Positions 11,158 through 24,100 of a DNA stretch of 64,000 bases are shown one piece after another. Location: the NCBI GenBank assembly GCA_947846985.1, contig CANTUZ010000004.1:53793672-53857671 (forward strand), written 5' to 3'. This stretch comes from Fratercula arctica. Its lineage: Eukaryota; Chordata; Aves; Charadriiformes; Alcidae. The notes beneath the pieces are model-generated. The model was given only the letters and a program-made list of their open reading frames with translations, ran no database searches and was not told where the DNA came from. A program made the translations under genes and the position numbers. The first letter of the stretch is position 1. Every line of letters starts with the position of its first letter.

Positions 11158-12019
11158 GTGAGGCTCAGGCCCCTGGTCGAGCTGTGGCCGCAGTCTCGTC
11201 TGTCTCATCTCTCTCTTTGCTCGTCATAAAGGTTCCCGAAAAGGGCAGCGTTTTCCTCTTCCCCTATCTACCTCTTGGTATTAAGCAACAGAAGGCATAC
11301 CATGCTTTTCTCCCCTTGAAGCTTTATTATTGCCGTGATTTATTTTAAAAAGAAGCACTTCTTCCCTGGAAAAGCAGATATTTTAAAAAGTCATTCTTCT
11401 TTTGTTTCTACTCCTCTAGGCCCGTTTGGAAAACATCAAGCTGAAGCATGAAATCCAAACCCTTGAAACCATCTTGAAAGCTCAGGGAGAACGGGCACAG
11501 GGTCAACATCTTATGGACTTTGAGCACATGAAGAAAGAGAATCAGAAACACAGCGAAAAGATCAATGACCTCAGTGAAGAAATCCTGAAGCTCAAAAAGA
11601 AGGTATCAAAGGCAGTACATATTCTCAGCCAGTTCAGGGAAAAACTACAGTTTGTGGAAGCTGAGAATCAAGACAGAAAGGCTGAACTGATGGACGTGGA
11701 GACCGTCCTGGCCCAGAAGAGAGACATTCTGACCAAAACCAAACAGTCCAGAGACAGACTGCGGAGAAACAATCTGAAACTGCAGCAGAAGTGTGGGTTG
11801 CTTGGAAATGAGATATTGCTTCAGGACTTTGAGGAAAAGGTGGATACTGCAGAGCTGCTACGTCAGCAACTGGAAACACTGAAGCGTCACCATGCTGGTG
11901 TGATCCTTACTTGTAGGGGAATCCAGAAAAAAATCAAGGAAGCCAATTGCTCTTTCCTTGCTGAGGATGACCAAAGAAAAGAAAGAATGGGAAAAAATAA
12001 ACTAAGGAGTTTTCCCTAA
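10109..12019 (+). CDS. CCDC96: coiled-coil protein CCDC96 / CFAP184, two exons, apparent frameshift in exon 1
   Basis: CCDC96 (CFAP184) is an axonemal protein that pairs with CCDC113 near the base of radial spoke 3 and the N-DRC in motile cilia. The exons are 10109-11157 and 11420-12019, joined in phase 0 (GAG, then GCC CGT TTG GAA). The start ATG sits in GGCCATGG and opens a Pro/Glu-rich acidic N terminus (to about residue 90). Then come long charged coiled coils and the conserved C-terminal block (RLENIKLKHEIQ ... LLRQQLETLKRHHAGVILTC). The sum of the exons, 1649 nt, is not a multiple of three. The N-terminal frame and the coiled-coil frame differ by one base, as if a single base were missing near 10365-10372. 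With that base the protein would be about 549 residues, close to the human length of about 555. Identity is firm from the C terminus; the N terminus is less certain. Confidence 0.88.
10322..10530 (+). repeat. CCDC96: degenerate GC-rich tandem repeat inside CCDC96 exon 1
   Basis: Four imperfect copies start at 10322, 10372, 10444 and 10489. Each encodes a variant of E-V/I-A-A/E-G-P/L-P-G-P-S-E/K. The spacings are 50, 72 and 45 bases. Only the first is not a multiple of three, which places the frame change between copies 1 and 2. Confidence 0.75.
11158..11419 (+). other. CCDC96: CCDC96 intron
   Basis: This 262-base phase-0 intron has donor GTGAGG and acceptor CTCCTCTAG (AG at 11418-11419). Base composition switches from GC-rich to AT-rich inside it. 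Reading through would end at a TAA near 11227 and lose the conserved C terminus, so splicing is needed. Confidence 0.88.
11420..12019 (+). CDS. CCDC96: CCDC96 exon 2 (conserved C-terminal coiled coil)
   Basis: This exon encodes 199 residues and stop TAA (12017-12019). It starts ARLENIKLKHEI at the acceptor; the ATG at 11426-11428 that a single-exon reading would use is not the start... the frame is continuous from exon 1, and the first methionine-like opening seen there is an artefact of taking the exon alone. The block LRRNNLKLQQKCGLLGNEIL followed by DFEEKVD and CRGIQKKIKEAN is the diagnostic CCDC96 C-terminal domain (DUF4201 type). Confidence 0.92.
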   Translation, partial: ARLENIKLKHEIQTLETILKAQGERAQGQHLMDFEHMKKENQKHSEKINDLSEEILKLKKKVSKAVHILSQFREKLQFVEAENQDRKAELMDVETVLAQKRDILTKTKQSRDRLRRNNLKLQQKCGLLGNEILLQDFEEKVDTAELLRQQLETLKRHHAGVILTCRGIQKKIKEANCSFLAEDDQRKERMGKNKLRSFP

Positions 12020-12350
12020 TTCTCATTTTTGACATGCTCCTTTTTGATAAATCCTGGCGAATACATTACATACTCCTGAAAAAGCCTTTTCTAAATGACG
12101 TGTCAGTATTATGCATTCAATGAAGTGATAAGAGCAGTTTTACCCATTTTGAATGAAAACATACATGTGTGCCTATCCTGAAGAAACAAAAAGAGCCTGT
12201 CAAAAGCCTACACTTTTGGAAAAACACCTTAGCATTCTGTCCTTTGAGGCCATGGAAATACTGTTTAATAAGAGCACTCACCACACCCTAACCATATGGA
12301 TTTTATCATTATCAGCTTTATCTGTACAATAAATACACGTGCCTTCTTCA
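12020..12350 (+). other. CCDC96: CCDC96 3' UTR
   Basis: This AT-rich sequence lies after the stop, up to just past the first AATAAA. No repeats were seen. The end is inferred from the poly(A) signal. Confidence 0.55.
12328..12333 (+). terminator. CCDC96: CCDC96 poly(A) signal AATAAA
   Basis: A canonical AATAAA lies 309 bases past the stop. A second AATAAA-containing stretch occurs near 12550. Either could serve. Confidence 0.55.
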
Positions 12351-13150
12351 CACGTCGCAAGGGGTGGTTTTTGTAGATTGGAGAGAAGTTTATTGTCAAT
12401 ACCTGACATGACTTGCATACAGCCAATATACTACAGAAGCATTACAATATTCACCTATTCTGTAAGTATACTTGGCTGCCACGTTTACTTTGGTGGTGCA
12501 CAAGAAAGGTTTATTACTTCAAGAACTATTTTCATAGTATAAATATATAAATAAATCTTACCACTCAGAACTAGAGTTATGAATTTTTTAGTCTTCCAGC
12601 TTCTACATTTTTAGAGGGTCCTCAGCCTTGTCCTCCTCATTCATGGTGTATGAAGAGGTAGAGAGTAGCGTAAGCCCATCACCGTTTCAGTCTCCTCTGC
12701 ACTGCTGCATTTAAACAAAGTACACAAGTCACTGAATGCACTTATATGGGGATAAAAAGTAGACAAAGTTACATAAAGACATTTTTAGGAATGGCTCACA
12801 CCTTTCTCTTCTTTAAATCTCTGAACTAGGTTTTCATAATTGCCTGGATATTTAAAAGACAAAATGTAATTAAAGTGGCTATTACACTACTAAAGGTTTA
12901 AATCTTGGGGTTTTTTTGTCATAGCTAAATGAGAGATCAGTGATTTCTTACTGCAATCATGCAGTAGTGACTTGGTTATATTCTTCTAAGATCGTTACAG
13001 TTTTGCAGAACTATTGCATAAACACAGTGGAACAGCGCAGGGCCTTGTTCTGCAAACAACTACTGAAGTACTCTGGATCTTCAGCAGCTCAAACACTCAA
13101 TTCACTAAGAGACATTACACAACTAATATTCAAAAACTTTTCACAAAATG

Positions 13151-13209
13151 CTTGACTAGATGATCTGAAAGGTCTCTTCCAACCTAGACAAGTCTATGAT
13201 TCTATGAAA
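13151..13209 (+). mobile_element. CR1 LINE 3' tail fragment
   Basis: This stretch has the typical CR1 end: a GATGATCTGAAAGGTCTCTT-type motif, CCAACCT, then TCTATGATTCTATGA. Only about 60 bases survive, which is the usual extreme 5' truncation. Confidence 0.75.
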
Positions 13210-15011
13210 ATACCAGCAGATCTGCCTCTGTTTTTGCTGGACAGTAAAAGGAGACAAATGTCACTCCCAAACATGTGGAATGAAAAGACAACACCGATAT
13301 TAGTACCTTTCATCTTAGGCCTCATTATGAAAAGTGATCTCTTCTGTTGAAAGAGTAGCTGGCGCAGAAGTTTAGTAGCCTCCTGGTGTTCCACAAAACC
13401 GTTCTCATAAATAATTAAGGATAATCAGCAGTCATCTCCCTAAGAGAAGTTACTTGTTTTGGCCTCTTACATTTCTTGCTGCTTATGCCTTAAGATATAT
13501 AAACTTCCCTTTAACTTCTTAAACGCTATTAAGCCACAAATGCAGACAGATAAAGGGAGGAGAAGCAGGGAAATTAAATCTTAGATGAGTTTCATTGCTG
13601 CATCTTTGACATCTGGAAAAGGCAAGAATTTAGGGTGCAAATGAGGCTGACAGTATATTCCCTGAACTGAGTATTTCCACTGAAACAAATATTACTAAGC
13701 TATTTGCTTAAACTTCACACACTGTATCCAAGATTCTTTTTCTTAGTGCTGAGCCATTGAAACAACCCACTGCTACCTCAGCCTTCCAAAGCACCCTGAG
13801 GATGAAGATCAAAGATTCCTCCATTTTCCTCCTATAAATCTCGGAAGACATTCCGTCAGGAAGCAGTAAAGACAAATGTCTTTTATTTCCTAATTTCATG
13901 TGCTAGCATGCAGGAAAGCATTTCACTTCTCTTCAAACAGATTGGAATTAATACTGGGAAAACAGGTAAGGAAAAGTAAAGCCAGTTTTGTACAATTTTG
14001 TGCAACTTCTGTAATATATACAATATAAAGCTCTATCGGTATCAAATTAGTATAGGCTTTCATAAAGCAAATCTGATTTTACATCCTAATCCAGCAAATT
14101 GAACAGTAAGATACTTCAGTACAAGGAAGTGGGACGTGTTTACTGGAGAAACTAGAACCATGGCAGCCAAGTTTTTGACTGTGTTCCCCACATAATCTTG
14201 TTGCACTGGTACTGTCTTCTCTCCCCTGCTTTTATCTATCTTTTATGTGGTGGCAACAAGAAGCTTCTCTACTTTAATCTCTGAAATGATGCCCCTGTAG
14301 GAATTAAAAGAATACTGCCTTAAATTGAGCACAAAAATGCCTTGTGATTATGAAACTTGCAATAAAACAAGATTTCTTCTTTCAAAACAAAGGATAAGGT
14401 ATTCAAGCATTTCCAAGTTCTGCACACCTCAAAGATATATTTACATCTATTTTTTGTAATAAATTTATCAGACCTCTGACCTAGTCCAGAGAAAGGCATA
14501 TGAAATGGATTACACCATGGACAGCGTAAGTATCAAATCTTCTAAATGTCATATGTAATAGAACAGGTATTTTAACATGAGAATTTGGAAAGCATCACCA
14601 AAAAATCCTCCACCTGCAATACTTAGATGTTGCAAAGTCCTGATTTTGGACAGTCAAAAGCTGTTAAAGAAGCCTGTGAAGAAACAGACAGGTACTTGAA
14701 TTTTTAATTTCTGAATTACACTGACAATAGGTGATTAAGATAACTTTACATGACTTTATTTAACAAAACCATATATTTACAGTTGAAAAAAGTTCCAGTT
14801 TGATACACATATCTAAACCAAACAAACTTGATAACTACATAAAACCAATTTAAACATGATGTACAGGGGATGTATCAACAGTTCTGTGTCATCCTAGATT
14901 TTAAAACATTCAAAAATAAGCTGTTACAAGGTACCTGTTTTTTTCAAATGAAATTCTTTACTAAATGAAATAATGTTAATGATTGATTGCTGATTGAAGT
15001 TGCAAAACGGC

Positions 15012-15017
15012 TTTATT
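15012..15017 (-). terminator. TBC1D14: candidate TBC1D14 poly(A) signal
   Basis: This reads AATAAA on the minus strand, 3.0 kb past the TBC1D14 stop, with another at 14755-14760. It was chosen only because the resulting UTR length is reasonable. Confidence 0.3.
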
Positions 15018-18000
15018 ATAAAGTGCAGGTTGTACAGAATTCCAAACCTGGCTGAAGTTTTCTGGTTTCTCTAATCTGCTGCATGTACAGTGGTAGTTGC
15101 AGACTTCGGATGTATTGCAGCATTTTTATTTTTCCTTAAACCCACAAAGAAAAGAAAGTTTGCTTGATAGGAACACTTGCTCAATGAAAGAAAATCTCAC
15201 GCATCATATTACAGATACTCTCAAGCACCTGAACAACAGCATTGTCAAAAATTTTTATGGAATCCCTGAATTTATTACAGAAATATTCCTTAACAGCTAA
15301 TTAAGAGATTTGGTATGCTGCAAGAAATTTGAAAAGCTCAGTGGCAAGTAACTCCGTGCCCTTACTACTCATCTCCATTTTTATCAAAATTCAAGCATTA
15401 CTTTCAAATCAAGTTACTGAGAAGTTGAAACAATTGCATCTTTAGGCAGGTGATTTTTTTTTTTAAGATGTATTTTGTTTGAAAACAAACTGTGCAAAGC
15501 TCCTTATTGCATTGCTTTTCTTCATTAAAGAACATACCTTATATACACAAAGAAATCATTTAGAAAATATATACACCTTCTAAGAACAGAAAGATCAAAT
15601 CACAGAACAAAATAATTACATTTGCAAGTAACAAACAGTGCACAAGTGTTGCAGCAGGCCTTTTCCCCACAACTATGCCCATTTTCACTGTTACATTCAA
15701 CATCTTATTAAGAAGAGAAAAAGGAGAACAGGCTGTCGATGGCTGCAAAGATACCTAGTGGCTAAAGAATGCATTTTAACCAGACAAATGAGCCACGCTT
15801 GTAGACTTGGCTTAAAAGGAAATACAAATCTAGTTGCGATGAAGACTGAAATCACAAAGCCTATTACAGTACCACCTAAAAATGTATATTGAGGAAAAAG
15901 TTGTCTCTGTGTTTAATAAACTGTTTAAAAGCATAGTGCAAATGTTTCAGATGGTAGGCCTCTCATATCCTTCATGGAAAGGCATTATTTGTTGTAGTAA
16001 TAGAAAAAGTAATATTAAAAAACACTTACTGACCTTCCAGCTTTCTATTGCACGTCGAAGCAACGTAGCATACAAGTACCGGTCACTGAAGGACCAAAGC
16101 TATACAAACTCCGGGAGAATTAACACGGGCTTCATATCAACATCTTGATGTCTGTTTGCAGTAAGTGATGACCTAGATGAAGTCTTATGGAGAAATTAAG
16201 ACGGCCAACAAAATAACCCACATCCATTACGCCAGGTACACAAAGTGGACAGGAAGAGAGGCCAATGAGGTATCAGACTTGCAAGCTGCATTTGCATTAC
16301 ACAACTTCTGCAGCGACTATGAGTCCTCACTTACCAGGGAACCTCACTCACTCTTTTTAATATTACAGTCAAACCATCCCTTGCAGAAACAATGTTTGTA
16401 CTAAAGGACAACTTTTTGATTATGTCCTACAGTCTTTTACATTGTATGTTGAGCTGAGCAGTGTGCAACTATTATTCTCATTTTTTTATTCAGACAATGC
16501 CAAAATAATCAGCATAAAACAGACTGAAGAGCACTGGGAAACCACTGACCATATAGCTAGAGGATTTAGTAACGCTGGTTTACAGTTAACACAAATATTG
16601 CTTCAGTTAGTTTCCCTTTTCAATGATCGTCAGTATTTATAAAATAGATTTTACACTATACACTACACAATAAACATTGTTGTAAATCAGAGGCACTCAT
16701 GATTTACAGTTCAACACTCATCTGAATGCAGAGGGGATCTAAGCTGTGTAACAGTATTATGCAACCACAGTTTGCCATCTCTGTAACTTGCTCCCATGCA
16801 TTAGAGGCTGGATAAAACACTAGGAAACGACAGCTTGTACTTATCCTGGTAGTATTTGGCTGGCACATTCCCCAGTAAACTTCTTTCTCTCATCACTACA
16901 TTTAAATCAGCTCCACATAACGCTTTCCCACCGTGGCAGCAGCAGCTTCAGGAGATCCCCCCAGAACCTTTTCTTTTCAGCAGCGATGTTGGCTTACATT
17001 AAGTTCTCCCCTACACCCTTCCTCCTCAGTTTTGCCAGTGAGCAGAGCTAGGTTTAAAGAAACTATAAAAATTGCTTTTAACCATTTCTCAATTCATCTG
17101 CTCAGCCCACAGTTTTATCAGCACGACTGGAGGGGGGCAGCACAGGAATTAGTAGCTGGTAGGCAAGAACACCCTGAGACGGCACTGCCCCAGAAAGGAG
17201 ATGTGGAAACATATGTTTAGTAGTATGTAACCCTGTGTTTAAACTGAGGAAAGAGTGTACAATTGGGAAACGATGCCAGCTTAATATTACAACCCCCCCG
17301 ATCAGTTTGGAATCTAGTCTGATTAATGGAACTTCTTCCATATGCATCCAGATTGGAAACAGATTTCCAAGGCATCTTGAAGAATAATTGGTTTTGCACT
17401 GCTAGCGTGACTTCTCTTCCAAGTTTACTTTCTACCTAACTTTTTCTTATTAAAGAATGGAATGTAGTTCTATGTCTACATGACTTCTTTGGTAAATGGG
17501 ACCCACAGCCTAGAAAACAAGAAGCATTTCTAAAGAAATGGTCCTTACATCATTTAACTATGAATTCCAGCACCAGTTATTTAAAATCCACATCCACCTA
17601 CTGTTATGGGTATGGGAAATATATCCTGCCTAAGAATGAAACTGGGGAACAGCTTTCAAAGCAACTGACATTGCTGAATGCCCAGTCTTAAAACATCAAA
17701 GAAAAGAAGAAACTTAAAAAAAATCCTTAATATTGTTTAGTTTCACTGCCCTCATCAGAAGTACAGAATGTGTAACGCTGCCCACAGCAAATGCTCATTC
17801 CACTAAAAGTTTAAGGCTAAGCCTAGGTTTCACTTAGAAGGGTTTTATCCCCTCAATGTTCTTCCTTTTTTTTTTTTTTTTTCTGCTCTCGAGAACTCTT
17901 TTTTTTTCCCCCTCTCTCCCCTTTAAGGCTATCCTACTACTAAACAAAACTCTGAAATAACACTTTGATTTGCAGGCTCATACATGTCAAACAGTACTCA

Positions 18001-18046
18001 ATACTTTTGCCACTTTTCCTGTGAGTCACTGGAGGCAATCATAGTT

Positions 18047-18112
18047 TTAACGTTTGAGTGAAGGACTTCCTTTTTCCATTTCCCGGTTATCTTTCTGCAG
18101 AGCAGCCAGTAT
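18047..18112 (-). CDS. TBC1D14: TBC1D14 last coding exon
   Basis: This short phase-0 exon encodes the last 21 residues, [20 protein letters not shown] then R, before TAA (18047-18049). The acceptor CTAG lies at 18113-18116. It was found by looking for the known C-terminal tail after the WAQ end of the previous exon. Confidence 0.92.
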   Translation of the reverse strand: MLAALQKDNREMEKGSPSLKR

Positions 18113-21100
18113 CTAGATGTTTCAAGAAATGACAGAGAAAAAAGTATTAGATTTAAAAAATGACTCAATAAATCCCTGCCTGAAGAGTTTCCAATTTAAT
18201 TATCTCTGAGCAATACTATTTTAACTATTAAATGTAACCAAATTTAGAGAACCTCTCTACTGATGGAGACCTCTCCCATAAGTTCTCGTGGCATGGTAGA
18301 TACAAATGGATTTAGCAAAGGTTTAAACTCAGTCTCCCCCAAATACACACTTTTGGAGCCCAGAGCTGAGATTCTTACCCAGACTACATGAGTCCAGCAC
18401 TATTAAAGGACGCTGTCTGAGGGGAAGTTGTAATTCTCAAGATAAATGGACTGTCTAAAAACACAGCAAGTGAGCAGCCTCAGCAGTGTGATATTACCTA
18501 AGAGTTCAGGACAGAATTACCATAGCACTGACTGGTTCTTGTCTAGAGCACGTCACTGTCTCCAGATCTGCTTATGTCTTTTTCCGAAGCAAAAAGTCCA
18601 TATTTGCATCCGCATTGAAAATTTGTATTTCCTATTATCCAATGCAAAATTTTGTTTTGTTAGCCCTCATGCAGAGGGCACAATGATAACCAGTTTCCCA
18701 TGCTGCTTACACACCGCCTGCCCTATGGTTAGTCTCTGATGAAGAAGTCCAGCAGCATCCCCAAGAATCACCCTGGAATTGAATGTACTGAGAGACATTT
18801 CATGTCAAAGAAGTGCAGTTATGAGTAAGCAGCCGCCTTCTCTCTCCCTGACCAACTTCAAGCAAACCTCTGCACCACCAGAATTAACAGGAGGTGGGTC
18901 TAAATCACTCATAGGGCAGTCACACAACTGCCTATGCTTCAATGCAAAAGCATCCACAGCAGTTGCAACAGAAGAGTTCAACATGGATCTGAACAGAGCC
19001 ACAGCTGGCTGGCTGTTCAGCAATTTCTAGAATTGGAGAGAGATTTCAGTGAGGTCCTCTTCACAGAGATTGGCGGTGTAAACAGCTGCTCAATCAAACC
19101 AGCTTATGAGAGTTTCAAGTGCCACAGTAACAATGTCTCTAGTGGAAAAAAGTTACTCTTTTTAAGGAACCAGAGAATGGCACCAAAATACCCATCCAGA
19201 AAAGCACAGACATTAAGCCAACTAACACAGCTCAGATTCTTTAGTTATTTAGAAAACTTTATGCAGCTAAGATTTGAAACATCCAGATTACAGAAATGCT
19301 AAACCAACAGTCTAATCTCTTCTACCATTTCTATTTCTCTACTGTTAACAAAGCAGTGGATGTTAACAACCGACACTCACATTTCGGGCTAAGGCTGTAT
19401 TGGCACAAGGCCCTGGAGTTCTTGTAGGTAATTCAGAAGAACAGAGCTTGCAGGTTCCCTGTTGATAACCAGAGTCCTTGTTATCAGAAATACCATGTGT
19501 GCGATTTAGCAGGACTCCTTTCAGTCTTTAATTTCCTGATCACATTGTCATTGACCAAAGGAAAATGGAGCAAGATGGAAAACACACACCAGTCCATTTG
19601 ACGAGGGAACCAGGACTGTGGGATCTGGATTCATAAGCAGCCCGTAACATTTTAGATGAGGTCCTACATATATCATCACACCAGAATGTGACCCACAGGA
19701 TACCAGGACCATAATTACCATGGTACAGCGAGATGAAAGGTTCGGTAAACAGGTGTATTTTTGAGTGCCAAAGACACCTACTGCTGAGAAGTGCAGCTGA
19801 ATTTGACCAAATATACTCTTACAAAGAAGTAGTACCTCAAGCTCTGCTGCTTGCTTATGCAGTACGGTTACTGTAACCCAATGAGATGATGCTAGAGATG
19901 GGAATACAAAGCCCAATCTTGTAAGCTCAAGAGCACTCTGCATCCTCTGGGAACTAGTGCCCCTGGTCAGTCAGTCCACCTAGAGTTTATCTTAAAGGTA
20001 GCGCACCCATCACAATGGGCATTCATTTTGCTGCTTTGAAAAGTTATTTCCCTACAGAAAACACACAGATATCACAGCAAAGCATCTGACTCCTAGAACA
20101 ATACTCAGAAATAATTATCCAGCTAGGGAGCATCCCAACTGCAGCCAGACTTCTCAAGCATATTATGTGGGTGCATGCTGCCACAGCTCTAGCACTGCTA
20201 TGAGACCACCTGTGCAACCAAGTCACACACTTCCAAAAGCCTGTCTGTTTTAGAACAGCAAAGTTTGTGTTTCTGAGTCCAAACTCATCCACGTGAACTT
20301 TAAAAGCCTGAAGAGAGATAAGAGGTCATCACAGATAGCATCTTAGTAATAGAAAACATAATCCCATACACTCTTTGTCTTTATTAATGTTTCTAGGTTA
20401 GTTCCAACAGTGGTACCTCAGTGACTGAGGAGTGCCAGTAAGCACATGATGTGAGCAAACTCATAGCCCCTACCCACTTCTGGCTTGGAAAAGATGGCAG
20501 GTGAGAGAGTGAAGAGGCTTTCCTGATGGAAACTTACTCAGCAATGGAACTACCTGGTGAAGAAAGCCAGTTGGTTCAGAAGTCAAGATAGGTGAGAGGC
20601 CAGCCAATACCAACCCTACAGCATGCTAACTGTTTTGAGTTTTGCACCAGAGTTTAGCAGCATTTTTTCTTCAGCTTGTCACAATAAGCAAAAACAATTT
20701 GAAATTCCAGCACAGTCAGAATGAAGATGACGAAGAGACTGGAAGACTGCTTGGGCTAGATTCCTTTGAAGTCTTCCTTCTGTTGTGATAATCACCACTG
20801 AACCTTCACAGGTGTCAAAGACTGAAAACCACTGGCTAAGCAAGCCTATCACTTGCGTTACTTGGCAGAATAGAACCAATATCTCCCCTTCTCTGCAAAG
20901 GAAGCAGCTATAGGCTGAGAATTGAATTGGTATGTGATCCTCATCCACACAAGACGTGCAAAGAAAGTGAATCATCTGAACAAGGAACAAGACTGGGAGG
21001 CTTTCTGCAGAGACACTGCTGTCTGAAAAAATGTTCTTAAGGATACAAAAAGAGATAGATCTGTACTAGCAGCTTACGACCAAGACCAGAAGGTGAACGC

Positions 21101-24100
21101 AAAATAAGCTGTCAGGAAAGCCGTGTCAGGGAGGAAATGCTGACAGTCTGAGAAGCACAGGTTGTGCTCCCCCTTATACACACGGTAAGGTTCAGAAGGC
21201 TACCATCCAAGTCTACTGTGAAGGTTAGAAATTCTTATCTCAAATAGCAAGCTGGCAGTCCCCCCCGTCTACAGGCAGACTATTAACTCCAGGAAAGAAC
21301 CATGAACTCCCATAACCACTATGTTTAACATCACCTTTCAGTTTGACTGCAAAAAAAAATGGATAAACCAGGCAAAGCTCTATTACAGCATGCTTCATGA
21401 AGCAGGCTGTATTACTGCTTTGAAAGAAAGAAAAAAAATGTAGTTTACACTTGAAAAGCTACATTTGACTTAACTCTCAGGCTTGATGTCTGTTACAGTC
21501 AATTTCCACATTCAGATGGCACACTTTCATCTTTTTTTTCCTTAAACTGGAATTTAGTTGGAATTATAGTAATAAGACTACAATTGTTGAAGTAAAGGCT
21601 TTAGTGCTAATTTCCAGTGAAGAAGTCTGACATGTAGTCAGGTCTTTACAGCCCCAAATTAGGCAAACTAGATCATCAATGATATTTAGATAATGACTGT
21701 CTATGTCCTGACAAACTGTCATCTTCTCTCAGAGTGAATTTCTGCTTTTAAATATCAAGATGTAATGTTGCTAGCAGCCTTTGTAATTAGTAAGTTAAAA
21801 AATTCGTCTCATACTTTACTTAATCGGCTTCACCCAACAATTTCAATTTTGAATGTTGACTGAGCTCTCCCTTTCCAGAGGTGAAAAAGCGCAAGGAATC
21901 CACTCACCTGAATGTATACTAAAAGCATGGAGTGAGCTACACGGTCCTACCCACCTGTAAAATCAAACCCTCGCTCTGCTAAAACATTCTTCCAGGTGTT
22001 GCCAAACCACATTTTCATGAGTACAGTACAATCATCTGTTATCAAAGATCAGCATCTTCTTTACCTGAGCCCACTTTTTGTTTCTACTTTGCATCTGAAT
22101 GGCAGCAATAGATGTGAAGAATTCTTCTGAAGGCAAGTCCTCTGGTAGCTTTGTTAAAAACTGGGCTATATGAATGAAGTCCATTTTGGTCAAAATATCT
22201 TCAAAAAGTTTTAATATTCCCAGGGCTGTACGGAATAAGAACTCTTCTCCATCACGGCAGAACACATCCCAGACACGACATGCCAGGTCTAGTGGCAAAG
22301 ATTTGCTGTACAATGTGAATATCCTGAAAAACAGAGTAAAATTTTCAGAGTTACTGCACAAGAAAAATGTCTCGGATACTCACACAAGTACACAGACTGA
22401 TTATTAGTTAAATACTTTTTTTATTTCAGAAGTACTTCTGTTAGTTGCTGCACAGCAATACATGAAACGACACAGAATTGTAAAACAGTTACGACATCTT
22501 GCTATCAATCTGGGTCTCCAAGTTCAATTTTCTCAGATCACATCAGAAGAAACAATGTACGTGGTTTTACGATGGACATGCACTGGCCACAGGTATAACC
22601 AAAGGCATACTTAATCATCCCTTCAGAGTTGAGGACTGATGCAGTATTAGCTGTGAGAACACAAAAAGCTGAATCTTTAGACATACTGCAAAGGGAATTC
22701 GTACATCAGATGAAGAAAATGTGTAAAATCATCTCTGTGTTCCAGGCAGATCAGTTTAAACTCTCGTGAGCTGAGAGAAACAGGCAAGGTGTTCAGAGAG
22801 AATGGTGGCTGAGCATGCTTGAACAGATGCGATCCCCAAAGAGTAAAAGTAACAGCAGAAGCAAGAACCTCCTCCCAGTTGCTAAAATTGCATTTTCATT
22901 AACTGCCAAGAGCACGCTTCGTTCATCAGAATGCTGACAGCCTTGCAGCTGGGAACACAAAGATGCTCCCTACTCCTTCCTCTATCCAACGCTTCGCTAC
23001 AAGGCAGAGCAGTTTTCATTGCCACTAATAACATCAGAACAGCAAGTGAAGAGAATTAAGTTTCCTGGAATCACATTATAGTATATAAGGGAAAAGAATA
23101 ACAGTGATTTTTTTCCTTCAGGATTCAGAGAGAGAACATTTCTCCACAGATGCACTGTATAAAAGATCTCTGTAAAAGTGCAAATAACTCTTTCTCCGGC
23201 AGAGGTCAGCAAAGCCTCAAATTTAAATAAACCTTTTCCACATCTTTTAACACAAAATTTCTTTTCAACTGTGGTGAATTGAACAGTAGTTCTCTTGTGT
23301 TTAAGACCCCTCCCTTAGCCCCTTCAACTTTTATTTAGGAAATTCGGGTTTAAATTAAAAAAAAATATAATGGAACAGATATACACACACACATATATAG
23401 GTGTAGAATATGAATTAATGTATTTTCACAGCAAATTCTGATAAAGGTTTTCTGCAGTATTTGCTTTTTACTATATAAGATTACATGAATGATGTTTCAT
23501 CAGGTATCCAGCTTCTCTGTGAATCAGCACACTTGAGGAAAACAGGAAAATATTCATTTTACAAGCAACAAGACGAGACCAAACCTTTTGCACAAATTCA
23601 GGTGATAAGTAAAGTGCCGTTTTAGGATCCTTCAGATTTTGCTTTTTTCTATTTTTACATCTCATTGCAATGTTTTTATAACAAGTGGAAATAATTTAAA
23701 TTCTGTTCTCCAAAAAGCTAAATTTGAAATATAAAGAAAAAGTAAATAAGGGGTAGAGTCTGGGATGAAAAAAACCCACTACTGTTCTCATATGTATTTC
23801 ACATACATACACTAATGTATAAGAATAGCACAATAAAAGCCCCCTTTTTGAGTTACTGGCTGATGATGCATTGCAGAATTTGTATACTCTTTCAACATTC
23901 TTATACAGTCACATGCCATATAAAAATGTCTTGCTACAGAATACCTACACAGCAAAATTAACACTTTTTGTCTATTACACACACACGCACAGGAAACAGC
24001 AACAGCTTTTCCATTTAAAAGGAACAGTGTAATAGGAAGCAATTCAGCCGAGTCCTTTCCAGGTCACCAAGCAGCAGGCAAACACTCAGCCAGAAACTAG

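Larger units (their letters stand above)
12351..18046 (-). other. CCDC96/TBC1D14 convergent interval and probable TBC1D14 3' UTR
   Basis: No supported coding region. The right part, from 18046 leftward, is TBC1D14 3' UTR of uncertain length. Minus-strand AATAAA signals are at 15012-15017, 14755-14760 and 13882-13887. One short CR1 tail lies at 13151-13209. A T- and C-rich tract sits at about 17866-17925. Confidence 0.5.

Noticed and set aside
9661..11208. Long minus-strand open frames (253 and 242 codons) opposite CCDC96
   Set aside because: They are Pro/Arg/Gly-rich shadows of GC-rich coding sequence, with no domain.
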